Below, piece after piece: positions 10,001-20,700 of a stretch of DNA of 27,798 nt. The DNA lies in the NCBI GenBank assembly GCA_025526915.1, contig JAHLKH010000268.1, positions 1 through 27,798 of the forward strand, given 5' to 3'. This DNA is from Entophlyctis helioformis. Taxonomy: Eukaryota; Chytridiomycota; Chytridiomycetes; Chytridiales; Chytriomycetaceae. Made by a program: the position numbers and the translations under genes. Within the stretch, counting starts at the first letter, position 1; every line of letters begins with the position of its first letter. Under the pieces are notes generated by a model that saw only the letters and a program-made list of their open reading frames with translations, made no database searches and was not told the origin of the DNA.

Positions 10001-12737
10001 TAACCTCACCTCCTCCCCCTACGCGTCCCAGGCATCCATTGCACAGCCATCGCCGCCAGCCTCATCGTTTATGCCCAACGCAAGCCCCGCCGCAAGCCAT
10101 CCAGATGCCCATCCGACGCCCGAACAGGCAGCTGCAGGCACAACCGCCAAGCCATTTGCGGATGTGTACGTGTTTGGCTACCACATTGCGCCGGCACCCG
10201 AAGATCCCGAGAACGCAAGCCGCGTCACGATCGTGAGCCACTTTTCATACGACCTGCGTCGCCTTGAAGTCGACTACAACACTTGCCGTCGCCTCAAGCA
10301 GTTTATCGAGGAGCTCGATCAGTTTACGCGAGGCATGAACGATGCAGCCAGTATCAGCAGCGGGGGCGGCATGGGGTCCGGCGAGCCTAGCAGCGAAATG
10401 CGTCGCCGTCGCCGTCTCTTTTCGTTTGGATCTGGCGGCGCTGGCTCGGGTTCGCAAGCCGGTGCGGGCGATGGCGCCACGGCAAGCGATGGCAGGCGGA
10501 TCGAGAAGCTGCGCAACTACCTTGGATCGACGGCCAGCTACCTGATGAAGGGAGGCAAGGCGCTGAACGCCACGTGGCTCAGTGGACGCGTTGGTCCTGC
10601 TGGGTCTGCAGGCGGCTCGTACCAACCCTCTCCTGGTCGGCATGCGGGTGGGAAAGCGGGCAACAGCGGCCCAGCAAGCGAGTCGGACACGGACGGCGAC
10701 GCATATGCCGATCGTGACGATGGGGATGGTGGCACCGACGCCAACACTTTACGCGCGGCCGACGGTGCAGCCGATGCACTGGATCGCGGCGTGGCTGGAT
10801 CTGACGAGACACGCCAGATGCTCTTTGGCTCGTCGTCGGCTGCCGGAGCTCCTGCTCTTCCGCATCGCCGAAAGCGACAGTCTGCAGACGTCTCCGCCAC
10901 GGCAGCCACTGAGCGGCATTCAGGGCAGTCGACCGTGACTGCGACTGGCGAGCGAGGCAGTGTCGACTTTGCCGTGATTGCCCCGCGGCGCTCGTTGATC
11001 ATGGAAATGACCGAGTTTGACCGCGAGCCTTACATTGAGCGCATGATCACGTCCAAGGACGCGGTGCGTGTCGAGATCCCCTTCCACCGGCCGGCGTATG
11101 GCCCAGGCGTTGTGCTCGAGTGGGAGTTTATGACGCGGTCCGAGTTCCACCCGCGGTTCAGCATCCAGTACACCCCCGACGCCATGCGCCACACGGCCAT
11201 GGCCAAACTGCTGCCCATGTCGCCCTCGTCGCTGTCGTCTCGCCTGCTGTTTCCCGCCACCCCGCTGCAGTCGTACACGAGCCCTGCGTATGGATCGACG
11301 AGCGTCTCGAGCCTGGACTCGGGCGTGTTTGTGATCACATGGGACGCAGGGTCCAGCAGCCAGGCCAAGAAGATGGCGCGCAGCTTTGCATACAAGTGTC
11401 TGGTGCACAACCTGGACACGCCGCCTGTCGTGCCATCAACGCCGACTGTGCTCGACTCGGCTTCCACCGCAACGCCTGTCGGCAAGGGCTCTGCCATGGG
11501 CATGCACGTGGTCAAGCATGGCGTGTGCGCAGAGGCAACGGTGGCGCGAATGGCATACGTTGCCGTTCCACTCATCTACGACGAGAGCCTCACGTTTGGT
11601 GGTGATCAGGGCGGATCTGGCCACGGCCATGCCGTTGCGCCAACGCGACTGCAGTGGGAGTTTACGACTGGCGCGTACGACGTGACGTTTGCTGTGTACT
11701 TTGACCCGGTCGACCCTGCCGCCGCCATCCATCAGCATCACGAGCAGCATGCAGCAGCCTCGTTGTCATCCTCGTTGTCGTCGTCATCCCTGGCCGAGCG
11801 CGATCTCGCGGTTGGAGCTAGCCAAGACCCAAGTGCAGAGGATGGCAGCGAGCTGCAAATGTCGCAGCTGTCTCAAGCTGACGAGGCCAACGATGACCTG
11901 CTGGATGAACGGCGTGATGTGGCAGCCGCAGCACCACCTCCGACAGCATGGGAGGGCGACGCACATGAGCAAGCACACGAGACGCAGGAGTTTCCTTGCG
12001 CAGAGGAGCCGTCGGATGCTGTCTTGCGCGACGAACTAGAGCGCATGCCGCCGCCGATTCCGCCACGCAGCAACCAGCAGTCGCCAGCGCTGCCCGACAG
12101 ACCGTCGCTGTCATCGCGTCTTGCAGCAGCGGTTGGCACAAACGCAGCCGGAGCATCGGATCGGTCAGGATCCACCTCTATTCCAGCGCCAGGTGCACCG
12201 CATGTCGCGGCCACACAGAGCGGGCAGGCGGCCGGTGCATCTCCGCCGCGGCCGACGGTCAAGTCGCTGCTAGCCTCGCGGCTTGTTGCTGCTGCACGAT
12301 CGACTGCGTCAAGTGCGATCACCGCTGCGAGCCAGTCCGACTTGTTCCGCGGGGCAAACACGGGTGCGCGCCAGTCGGCTGCGGCGGGCGACGTGCACGG
12401 GGCAGGGAGCAGTGCAGCCACCACGGCAGTGAGCAACGAGTTTCTGGCAACGGGCACACCGCATCGCCAGTGCCTGGTCCCACCAACGCGGGTCAACTCG
12501 AACCGCGGGTCGGTGGCTTCGTCTCTAGACATCACGGGGCGGCTGGGCGTGTACACGCTCGTGTGGGACAACTCGACGAGCCTGATGACCAGCCGCACGG
12601 TTGGGTTCAAGATCCATCTGGTGACGGTACGGTCTGGGCCGGCCTCGACCCCGTCTGCTGCCACAACGACCACGACGACGACCAGCACGACGACCACAAC
12701 GATTACCAGCACGAGCACGACCACGATTACAGAATGA
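7080..12737 (+). CDS. Multi-domain lipid-transfer protein: TM-SMP-START-like-GOLD-GOLD
   Basis: Three exons (7080-8078, 8181-8414, 8505-12737; both introns GT-AG, phase 0) give 1821 residues. Order: an N-terminal membrane segment (about 5-38); an SMP domain of the TEX2/Nvj2 kind (about 217-411: HCHWLNVALHRFF, QICDLELGDNCP, then FVEDPGISFVVDAG); a START-like domain from about 624 (ACDAERVARVLSNPEHF) to about 1025, interrupted by a long Ser/Gly/acidic insert before its last strands (DVYVFGYHIAPAP, SRVTIVSHFSYDL); GOLD-like domain 1 (about 1265-1382: VVLEWEF to SGVFVITWDAGSS); GOLD-like domain 2 (about 1405-1785), split by an insert of about 260 residues and ending GVYTLVWDNSTS. SMP and START bind lipids; GOLD domains bind protein partners. 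A role moving lipid at ER-membrane contacts is inferred. The PH domain usual before SMP in TEX2/Nvj2 is not seen. Confidence 0.82.
12657..12735 (+). repeat. Thr/Ser-coding ACG/ACC tract at the C-terminus
   Basis: The last 26 or so codons of the SMP-GOLD gene are almost all Thr or Ser, from degenerate accacgacgac units. It could be a tail region prone to phosphorylation or simple-repeat growth. Confidence 0.7.
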
Positions 12738-12812
12738 ACGAGTGTTGCATGAGCTTTTACAGGGCGATCTGGCCGGTCTGATGTGCCAGACTTTCCGACC
12801 GATCGGCGCAAC
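12738..12812 (+). promoter_or_regulatory. Short tandem intergenic spacer
   Basis: Only 75 bases separate the SMP-GOLD stop from the cofactor C ATG on the same strand. The upstream 3' UTR and downstream promoter must overlap or extend into coding sequence. No clear element is seen. Confidence 0.35.
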
Positions 12813-14162
12813 ATGGACATGGACGTCAAACAAGCTGCACACGACTTTTGGGTCGAGTTCCAGACCAGCAAGGACGGTGAGAGGGCGGCCCTGGAGACGG
12901 GCCGCAGAGCACCGCTGACCGATGCGCGATGGCATGCAGGCATCCTGGCAGCCCTGCAGGCGGCACTGGCGGCCGGCGGCGACAGTGCGGCGGCGGTTGC
13001 GCAGGCCAAGGCCGACCTCGGCGTGCTGTCCAAGCGGGTGACGGATGCGACCGTGTTTCTGCCGCTGTACGACCAACGCCAGTGTGCGCAGGTGCGTGCG
13101 CCTTTGGAGGGCCGGTGGTCGATGGTGGATCCTGGCTGCAGGGCGTGCGGCTGACGCTCGACGCTGCGTCTGCCTGCGTCTGCCTGCTGCTGGCGAGCAG
13201 CACCTCAAGGACGCGCAGGACGCCGTGGCCAAGGTGCAGGCGCCAAGAGCCAAGTTTGCGTTCAAGAGCCGCAAGGCGGCACCACCGACGCCGTCTGTGG
13301 TGGCTGCACAGGCGCTGCCCGCCGTCTCGGTCGCCGGCCCATCGACTGCAACGGCTGCCGAGCACCACGCCTCTGGATCCGCACCCCCTGGTATGTGGAT
13401 CGCCATGGCCGTGGCTGCCTCGTCTTGCGATCGTGGCCTCACTCGTGTTGGCGCAGACCTGCGATCGCTGCCGCCCAATGCCATGGCCTTTACCCATCTG
13501 GACAGCAAGCACATCACGTCGGGTGCGCCGTCAGCAGCGACAGCCGCCGAGCACGACGTCTTTATCAGCAACGTATCCAACACGATCATCGATCTCCGCG
13601 GCACCACCACTCCCATTGGCGCCGTCCACATCCAGAACGTCTCCAACAGCGTGATCCTGTTTGGGCCGATCCGCGGATCGATCCTTGTCCAGCAGTGCAC
13701 CAAGTCGCTCATTGCCGTCGCGTGCAGACAGTGCCGCGTCCACGAGAGTCGCGACTTGGTGCTGCATCTGTTTGTGCCGAGCCATCCCATTATTGAAGAC
13801 TGCGATGGCGTGCGTTTTGCTCCGTACGATCCGGCATCCGGGCCTCGCGACTGGACCGCGCGTCTCCAGGCAAGTCCCTTGCTCCGCCACCATGTGCCAC
13901 CGTGTGCAGGCTGCCATGAGCTGACCTGCTGTCCAACTGACCTGTGCGCGTTGGCCTGCAGATGGCAGGGCTTGATCCGACACGCAACCAGTTTGACCAA
14001 GTGGAGGACTTTAACTGGCTCAAGCAGCAAGCATCGCCGCACTGGCGTGTCATGCGGCCGGGCGAGTCGACCGCCGGCGCTTTCCCAGCTGTCGGCGAGT
14101 CGACCGACGGCCGCGCCGATGCCCATGTCGATCTCGCCGTTCTGTCTGCGGTGCTTCAATAA
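12813..14162 (+). CDS. TBCC: Tubulin-binding cofactor C
   Basis: Exons 12813-13091, 13201-13869 and 13962-14162 give about 382 residues. The N-terminal helical domain has QAAHDFWVEFQTSK and ends with RAKFAFKSRK. The C-CAP/cofactor C-like beta-helix follows (HDVFISNVSNTIIDLRG, AVHIQNVSNSVILFGPIRGS) and carries the arginine-finger motif RQCRVH (R272) then HPIIEDC. The end QVEDFNWLKQQASPHW is typical. The protein is the GTPase-activating component acting on beta-tubulin in the cofactor D/E/C complex during alpha/beta-tubulin assembly. Intron 1 ends in a tandem acceptor (gagcag, ending 13197 or 13200), so one Gln may be included or not. Intron 2 (13870-13961) begins GCAAGT, a GC-AG intron with otherwise perfect donor. 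Start chosen at the first in-frame ATG; another lies two codons later. Confidence 0.93.
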
Positions 14163-14193
14163 TTTTCTTTTTTGCCATTTATTGACATTCAAC
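14163..14193 (+). promoter_or_regulatory. 31-base T-rich spacer before NOM1
   Basis: The only gap between the cofactor C stop and the NOM1 ATG is a T-rich stretch (aattttctttttt). It may serve as both 3' end signal and initiator. Seen directly; function inferred. Confidence 0.35.
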
Positions 14194-17100
14194 ATGAGCG
14201 GCCGAGGTCGTGGCTTGGACGTGGGCTTTCCGTGGGCTCTCGAGGCCGAGGTCGAGGAGGAGGAGGAGGCGCTGGTAGAGGCGGCCGGGGCGGTCGAGGC
14301 GGTCGAGGCGGCAGCTTCAATGGCCGAGGCGGCGGCAATACATCCAACACGCGCATGCCGAGTGCGCTGGCACAAGAGCTCGACCGGACGCAGGCAGCAG
14401 CGAGACCCACCGCATCAGCAGCATCTGGCAGCAAGCATCCGGCCAGACCATCGGCCGGCGGTGCTGGCGACGGAGACGGGCCGGCGGTTGCCCAAGACAA
14501 CTCCCGGTTCAACTTCCGGTTCAACAAGAGCATCCTGTCGCGCAAGTCGGAGCGCAAGAACGAGCGGCTGGCCAAGAAACAGAAGCGCGCCGTTGCGTCG
14601 CATGCCAAGGGCCGCAAGGCTCAAGAGCAGATGGCTGCCGCGCCAAGGCTGCATCCGCTGCAGAAACCGCACCGTCGACGGGATCAGCACCGGCATCAGC
14701 ATCAGCATCGTCGATGGCCAAAACGGCGACAGCCAGCAAGTCGGCGGGTGCCAGATCTGCCCTCCAGCCGTCAGCGCCGTCCAAGCCAGTCGAGTCGGAA
14801 AAGGAGCGCACCGATCGCCAGCTGCGCAAGCTTGCCGAGCGCAACCCCGAGTTCTTCCGCCACCTGCAGAACCAGAACCTCATCTCGTCCAAGATCACGG
14901 TCAACTCGCTGTCGAATGCGTCTGGTCTGTCCGACGGCATGGAGCTCACTGGCGACGATGCCAATGCAGCCTACTATGCCAAGAAGCTCGGCATCAAGGA
15001 CGGCAAGATCAATGCCAGCTTCAAGCGCGACGGACTTGACTGTAAGCTCATTGGCCCCCGCATGGTGATCGGGTTGTGGTTGGCTGACATGGCGTGCATC
15101 GTCGACAGTTTTACTCGATGGCATCAATCTTGATGTTTCTGGTCGGAGCAAGAAGCGCGTCGGCAGTGACAGCGATGATGATGGCGACGAGGACGAGCAG
15201 GACAACCTGGACGACTTTGGCGGTCTTGGTGGGGACGATGACGAGGACGATGACGATGACGATGACGAGGACGAGGACGAGGACGATGAAGACATGAACG
15301 ACATGGACATGGGCGGTCTGGATGACAGCGACAATGGCATCCAGGACAGCGAAGACGAGGACATGCTGGACATGGATGATGACGACGAAGAGGACGAAGA
15401 CGACGAAGATGAAGAAGAGGACGAGGAGGACGAAGACGACGAAGACGACGTGGAAGATGAAGACGACGGAAAGCAAGCCAAACCTGCTGCACCAGCGCCC
15501 GTGTCTGGAAAGTACGTCCCGCCTCATCTGCGGAAGCTGGCCGAGACCAAGAGCGAGCAGTACATGCGCCTCAAGCGACAACTTCAGGGTCTGCTCAACC
15601 GACTCAGTGACGCGAACCTCGAGTCGATTGTGATTGGCATTGAGAGTGCCCTCGGGAGCAACAGCCGCCACGGTACGCGAGCGACTTGAATGCACGATAC
15701 AACATTGGAATGTCTGCATGTATGGCTGACAATGTGGGTGCATGACCAGATGTGACCGAGATTATCACCGACATCATCATCTCGTACATTGGCGAAAACG
15801 CCAACATGCTCGAGTCGTTCATCGCAACATACGCCTCCATGGTCGCTGCTCTGCACAACACCATCGGACTTGACTTTGGCGCTCATTTTGTGCAGAAGCT
15901 CATGGAGCAGTTTGAGGCGAGCCGTAACCAGTTTCTGGATGCAGCCGAGACGGCTGACCAAGAGGCACGAAAGAACGAGCTCGAGACGGTCAACAAGCGA
16001 TGCAGCAACTTTGCAACTATGCTCGCTATGCTGTACAACTTCCAGGTCGTGTCATGTGTACTCATTTACGACGTTGTGCGGCTTGCCATGGCCAGTCTGA
16101 ACGAGCTGGATGTCGAGGTGCTTCTGCGCATCCTGAGATGTAAGCCTGTGCCGACACGTGCTGTCTGTGCGTCACGATACCCGATCTGACACGGGCTGTC
16201 TTGAAACGGTGGGTCGACAGTCAGCGGCCACCAGCTTCGGTCGGACGATCCTGCCTCTCTCAAGGACATTGTGCTGCTGGTCAAGGAGGCAACGGGCAAG
16301 GTTGACCAGACCAAGATCAGGTACTGTTGCACGAATGGATGTTGGCCGCTTGACATACAGACTGACCCAGACGTGGCGCGCACAACAGCATGCGCGTCAA
16401 GTTCATGGTGGAGACCATCATGGATCTCAAGAACAACAAGCGCAAACAAAACGACTCGAATGCAGCAAACCACATCCAGCAAGACCGCATCAAAAAGGCC
16501 ATTGCCGGCATTGTCAAGAAGCGATCGCTCTACGGCGTCGAGCCTCTGCGCGTCAGCCTGGACGACATTCGGTCGGTGGACACCAAGGGCAAGTGGTGGA
16601 TTGTCGGCGCTGCATGGGCAGGACACAACGGTGACGGCACAAGCTCCAAGCGTGGGGCAGACGGTGCTGGCGACACGGTGTCCTCGGCCACCAAAGATGC
16701 GTCACAGCAGCTGCTGGAGCTGGCGCGCAAGCACAAGATGAACACGGATGTCCGCCGCAGCATCTTTGTTGTGCTGATGAGCAGCGAGGTAAGCAAGGCA
16801 TGCTACCGCCCATACACGATGGGCCAAGATCCTGACCCGTGCTGGATGGGCCGTGCAGGACTGTCTGGATGCGTTTGAGCGTCTTCTCAAGCTCAATCTC
16901 AAGGACAAGCAGGAGCGCGAGATTGTGCGCGTCATCATGCACTGCTGCGTGCAGGAAAAGGTGTACAATCCGTACTATGCCCTTGTCGCCGAGCAGTTCT
17001 GCAAGCACAGCCATGGCTTCAAGATCACGCTCCAGTTTGCGCTGTGGGATGCCCTCAAAGCCATGGGTGGCGACGATTCGTCGCGTGGATACCTTGACGA

Positions 17101-17624
17101 TGGCGAGGGCGGCAGCGAGTATGCGGGCAAGGACGGATTGCGGCGCATCTCGAATCTGGCCAAGCTGTATTGCCACTTGATCAACAACGAGTCGCTGGCG
17201 CTGATGATCCTCAAGGTATGCGTTGCTTCCAACAGCGTGGCACGGGTTTCTGTTCAAGCGTGCCTGCATTTCCCATGCACACATGACTCACGCCTGCGGT
17301 TGCCTTGCCCAGTCGACCAACTTTGCCATGCTGTCGCAGATGCAGATCCTCTTTTTCCGGCTGCTGTTTGCCAATCTGATGACGACGCCGGTCGTCAAGG
17401 CATCGTCGTCGTCGCAGGCATCAGACATCAAGTTTGTCAAGCTGTTCCAGCGGCTCAAGGCACAGCACGAGCTGGCCGGACTCTGCGAGGGACTGTTGCT
17501 GTTCTTCCAGATGCACATTGCGCCGCAGCTCAAGGCCGGACAGATCCTTTTGCTTGGCATCAAAGACCAGGACGTTGACCTGTACAAGCGTCGCGTCAAG
17601 ACCATCAAGCAGATCCTTGCATAG
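14194..17624 (+). CDS. SGD1: NOM1/SGD1 nucleolar MIF4G-MA3 protein
   Basis: About 960 residues. Firm exons: to 15041, 15109-15672, 15750-16139, 16221-16320, 16389-16788, 16859-17215 and 17313-17624, all GT-AG. Order: an RGG box (RGRGGGGGAGRGGRGG), basic region KSERKNERLAKKQKR, KLAERNPEFFRHL, GLDFLLDGINLD across an intron, a long Asp/Glu tract, then MIF4G from KYVPPHLRK through LYNFQVV and GKWWIVGAAW, and MA3 from about 724 (LLKLNLKDKQEREIV, EKVYNPYYALVAEQF). NOM1/Sgd1 works in 40S ribosome biogenesis and recruits the eIF4A-like helicase DDX48/Fal1. Two early joins are unsafe: ATG 14194 is out of frame with the RGG box, and the frame changes again near 14614-14664. Each could be a very short intron (14207-14244; 14614-14663, GC-AG) or a missing base. 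The intact remainder argues against a pseudogene. Confidence 0.92.
15208..15473 (+). repeat. GAC/GAG/GAT tract coding an acidic run
   Basis: Purine-rich trinucleotide repeats code a long Asp/Glu stretch before the MIF4G domain of NOM1. Acidic tracts are usual in nucleolar proteins. Reverse-strand poly-Ser frames here are its shadow. Confidence 0.85.
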
Positions 17625-17729
17625 CGCTCGTGGCAAGGTGCTGCAAGGCGCTGCAAGGTGCTGCAAGCCATGCAAGAATACAATAAACGTGCAATGCGAT
17701 ATATATGTGGTGCTCGAAAAGAAATGAGA
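17625..17729. other. Convergent 3' spacer with gtgctgcaag repeats
   Basis: This spacer separates the stops of NOM1 (+) and the phytochrome-like kinase (-). It holds four related units of the form ggtgctgcaag/ggcgctgcaag (about 17636-17667), then the poly(A) signal described separately. Confidence 0.6.
17682..17687 (+). terminator. AATAAA polyadenylation signal of NOM1
   Basis: A canonical aataaa lies 58 bases after the NOM1 stop and is followed by a t/g-containing stretch (gtgcaatgcgatatatatgtggt). This is a normal place for cleavage and polyadenylation of the NOM1 transcript. Confidence 0.6.
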
Positions 17730-20700
17730 TCAGAACCACCCCATGCGGTCATTGCCCACGGAACTGCGCTGGCCACGAACAACGTCAGAGAGAATACTGC
17801 GCAGGATGCGCACGTCGATGGGCTTGATGACAAAGCCGCTCATGCCGCTTTCGCGTCCAGCTGCTTGGTCGCGGGCATCCACAGCGCCACTGACGCCGAT
17901 AATGGGCACGGGCGGCAGCTGGTGGTCGCGCTCAAACGCGCGAATGTGCTGCGTCGTTTCCAAGCCAGACCAGCCCGGCATCTGTACGTCCATCAGTACA
18001 AGATCAAATGGCACGGGGACGTCAGACAGCATGTCGACACGAGGTCGCTTGACGGCTGGCTCTTGAGGCTGTTGAGGCTGCTGCTGCTGCTGCTGTGCGG
18101 CATGAGAGTCGGTGGTTGTAGACGCGTTCCCGTCGACGTCCATAGATGTAGGCTCGCCCGCCACACTGCGAGCTGCAATCTCCGTTGCAATGTGCTTGTT
18201 GAACAGCGCAAACGCCTCTTCGCCCGACGACGCTATCACGACCCGGTGTCCATCCTTGTTCAGGCGCCGGAGAAGCACCTGCTGGTTGATCGAGTTGTCC
18301 TGCACAGTGTCAAGACACGCCGACATGTCAGGCGATGGTCTCACCACTCCACTCGATCCAGCCACGCGATGCCTCGACGGCACGCAAAAACTCACATCAA
18401 CAACAAGGATCATGAGCGACGATCCGTTGGTTGCATACTCGCCATACGAGTTTCTCACAATCGTCTGGACGGCGTTGGGCACGGCTGACACGGCCTGGAG
18501 TCGCGTGACATTGTGGCTGGAGCGTAGCAAAGTCAGTTGCACCGAAAAGACAGATCCTTGGCCTTGCTTGGACTGCACATCCAGTTTCCTGTCGCAGTCA
18601 TGTATCCGCCACAGTGAGGTTTTCTGTCAGGCCGTGGTGCATGGATGAATGCCACCCAACAGTGCCAGACGTACCCTTTGAGCTGGTGCAGCAGCCGCGA
18701 CACAATGGCCAGGCCAATGCCAGCACCAACAAGATCGGGCCGCCTGCCAGCGGTCTGTGCCGAGAAATGCTCCTGGATGAGCTTGAGCGTCTCTGGCTGG
18801 ATACCAACGCTGGACAGTGATGCTGTTAGTGTCAAATGAACGGCACATAACACACGCCAGACGACAGAGAATGCGCTGTTACCCAGTGTCTTCAATCACG
18901 AGCTGGACGGTAATCATCTCGTCGTTGCCTTGGACCTTGCGACACGACACGGTGACCTTGCCGTGCTCTGTGTGCTGAACAGCATTGTCGCTCTGCATGT
19001 ATGGTTGCGTCGTGAGCATGAGACGACGGGCGCAATGCCATGATCCCAACAGGAGACACTCACGAGGATTGCAACGATTTGCCGCACTTTGCTGGGATCG
19101 CTGACCACCGCGTCATTTTCAAGTTGCGGATCGACTACCGTCTCGAGCTGGACGCCCTTTCGCTGGCCAATCGAGCGGAACGCCTCGGCGGCCGACTGGA
19201 TACAGGTTGCCAAGACAAACGTTTCGCAGCGAAGGGCGATCTTGCCGGCATCCATTTGCGTTAAAAACAGCAAGTCGTTGATAATGTGCGCGAGTGACTT
19301 GCTGGCCGTGTGCGCCTCTTGGATGTAGTTTTTGATGTTGGATGCAGAATCATCCTCCAGAATGAGCTCCAAGAAGTTGATGATCGCATTGAGGGGCGTG
19401 CGGACTTCGTAACTGATGTTGGCGAGCATGAGATTCTTGAGCCGGTCGTTTTGCTTGGCCGTCTCGCGCTCGTGAAATGTGCTGATGAACCACCAGTACA
19501 GCGCTTGAACGAGTCGCGCCACGTTTTCGTCGTGACCAGTCCAAGGCAGGCTTGGTCCGGGCTCGCCAGCCAAGCTGTCCTGAGCAGGCTTGTCCTTGTA
19601 CTGGACCATCCACAGTGTGAGAAAGATGGGTTATTAATCGCCGTGCCGTTCAGAGACGAGCACGCGCATTCAGATCTGCAGATACATATGCAGATGCATG
19701 CCTCGCACCTCTGGAAGTCGGAAAAAGGCAATGAAGGCGTCGCCGCTTGTTGACAGGGGAATGTGCAGCATGCCAGAGAGTTGATGAAACACAGGCTCGT
19801 GGTCCTCAGTGGTGCCCAGTGCACTCTGTAAGCCTTGGCGCAGATTGCTGCAGACCATAATGTACTTGATTTGCTTTTGTTCAAAGAGCCTCATGGCGCT
19901 CAACAGCTCGTCTTCGAGATCGCTCGGGCCAATAACACGCTTGTCGTTGTTGACCGACAGAATGGCAGCGTCTGCCAACGAGGAGTGTTGAGCCTGTGGT
20001 TCTCTGACTGTGGCGTCACGATGCAGACATGGCAAGTGCATTGATGCGCCTACCTGCTGCGAAAAAGGTCAACAGGTCATTCACACAAGACGCCAAATAG
20101 CTTGCTGCCTCTTGTGCGACTGCTGCGCGTATGAGCGGATCGATAATGTCGCTGCCAGCATCAGGGATTTTGGCCGTTGTGCCAGTTGCCGCTGTGCCTG
20201 GTGTCGGCGCAGGAGGCGATCGAGACTGGGTGCCGAGCGCTGCGCGCGATCCATCTGTTCCTGTTCCTGTTCCTGCTCCGGCATGGTCAACGACATCAGC
20301 AACGGCAACGGCATCGGCCGGTTGTGTGAGGGATGTATCCATGGTTGGTGCCTGCAGCTGAGGAGAGCTTCGATTGCGCTGGCTCAGAGTGCCTGGGACT
20401 GGCTCCGGCGTGCGCGAAAGGCTTCCAGGGCTGCTGGACGCCACAGAAGCAGCACTAGAGAGTTGCGATGCGGCGTCATGCACAGGCTTGGAAGTTGGGC
20501 CCAGCATCTTTGAGTCGGCCGATCCAGCCACCACGTGCCGCATGGTGTTGTCTCTGAGCTTTTGATGCGATCGAAACTGCGACTGAAGCTCATGACGCTC
20601 AATGACACGCGCAAACGTCGTGGCCATGGTGGAGAGGTACTGCAGACAGCGGAAGGGAACGCGGCGCGGAGCCGAGTCAATGAGCAGAAATGTCCCCCAA

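Noticed and set aside
12525..14375. Minus-strand ORF of 616 codons over cofactor C
   Set aside because: It spans an intergenic gap, two introns and the starts of two well-supported plus-strand genes, and has no domain.
14771..15481. Poly-Ser reading frame on the minus strand
   Set aside because: It is the antisense of the Asp/Glu tract in NOM1 and has no independent evidence.
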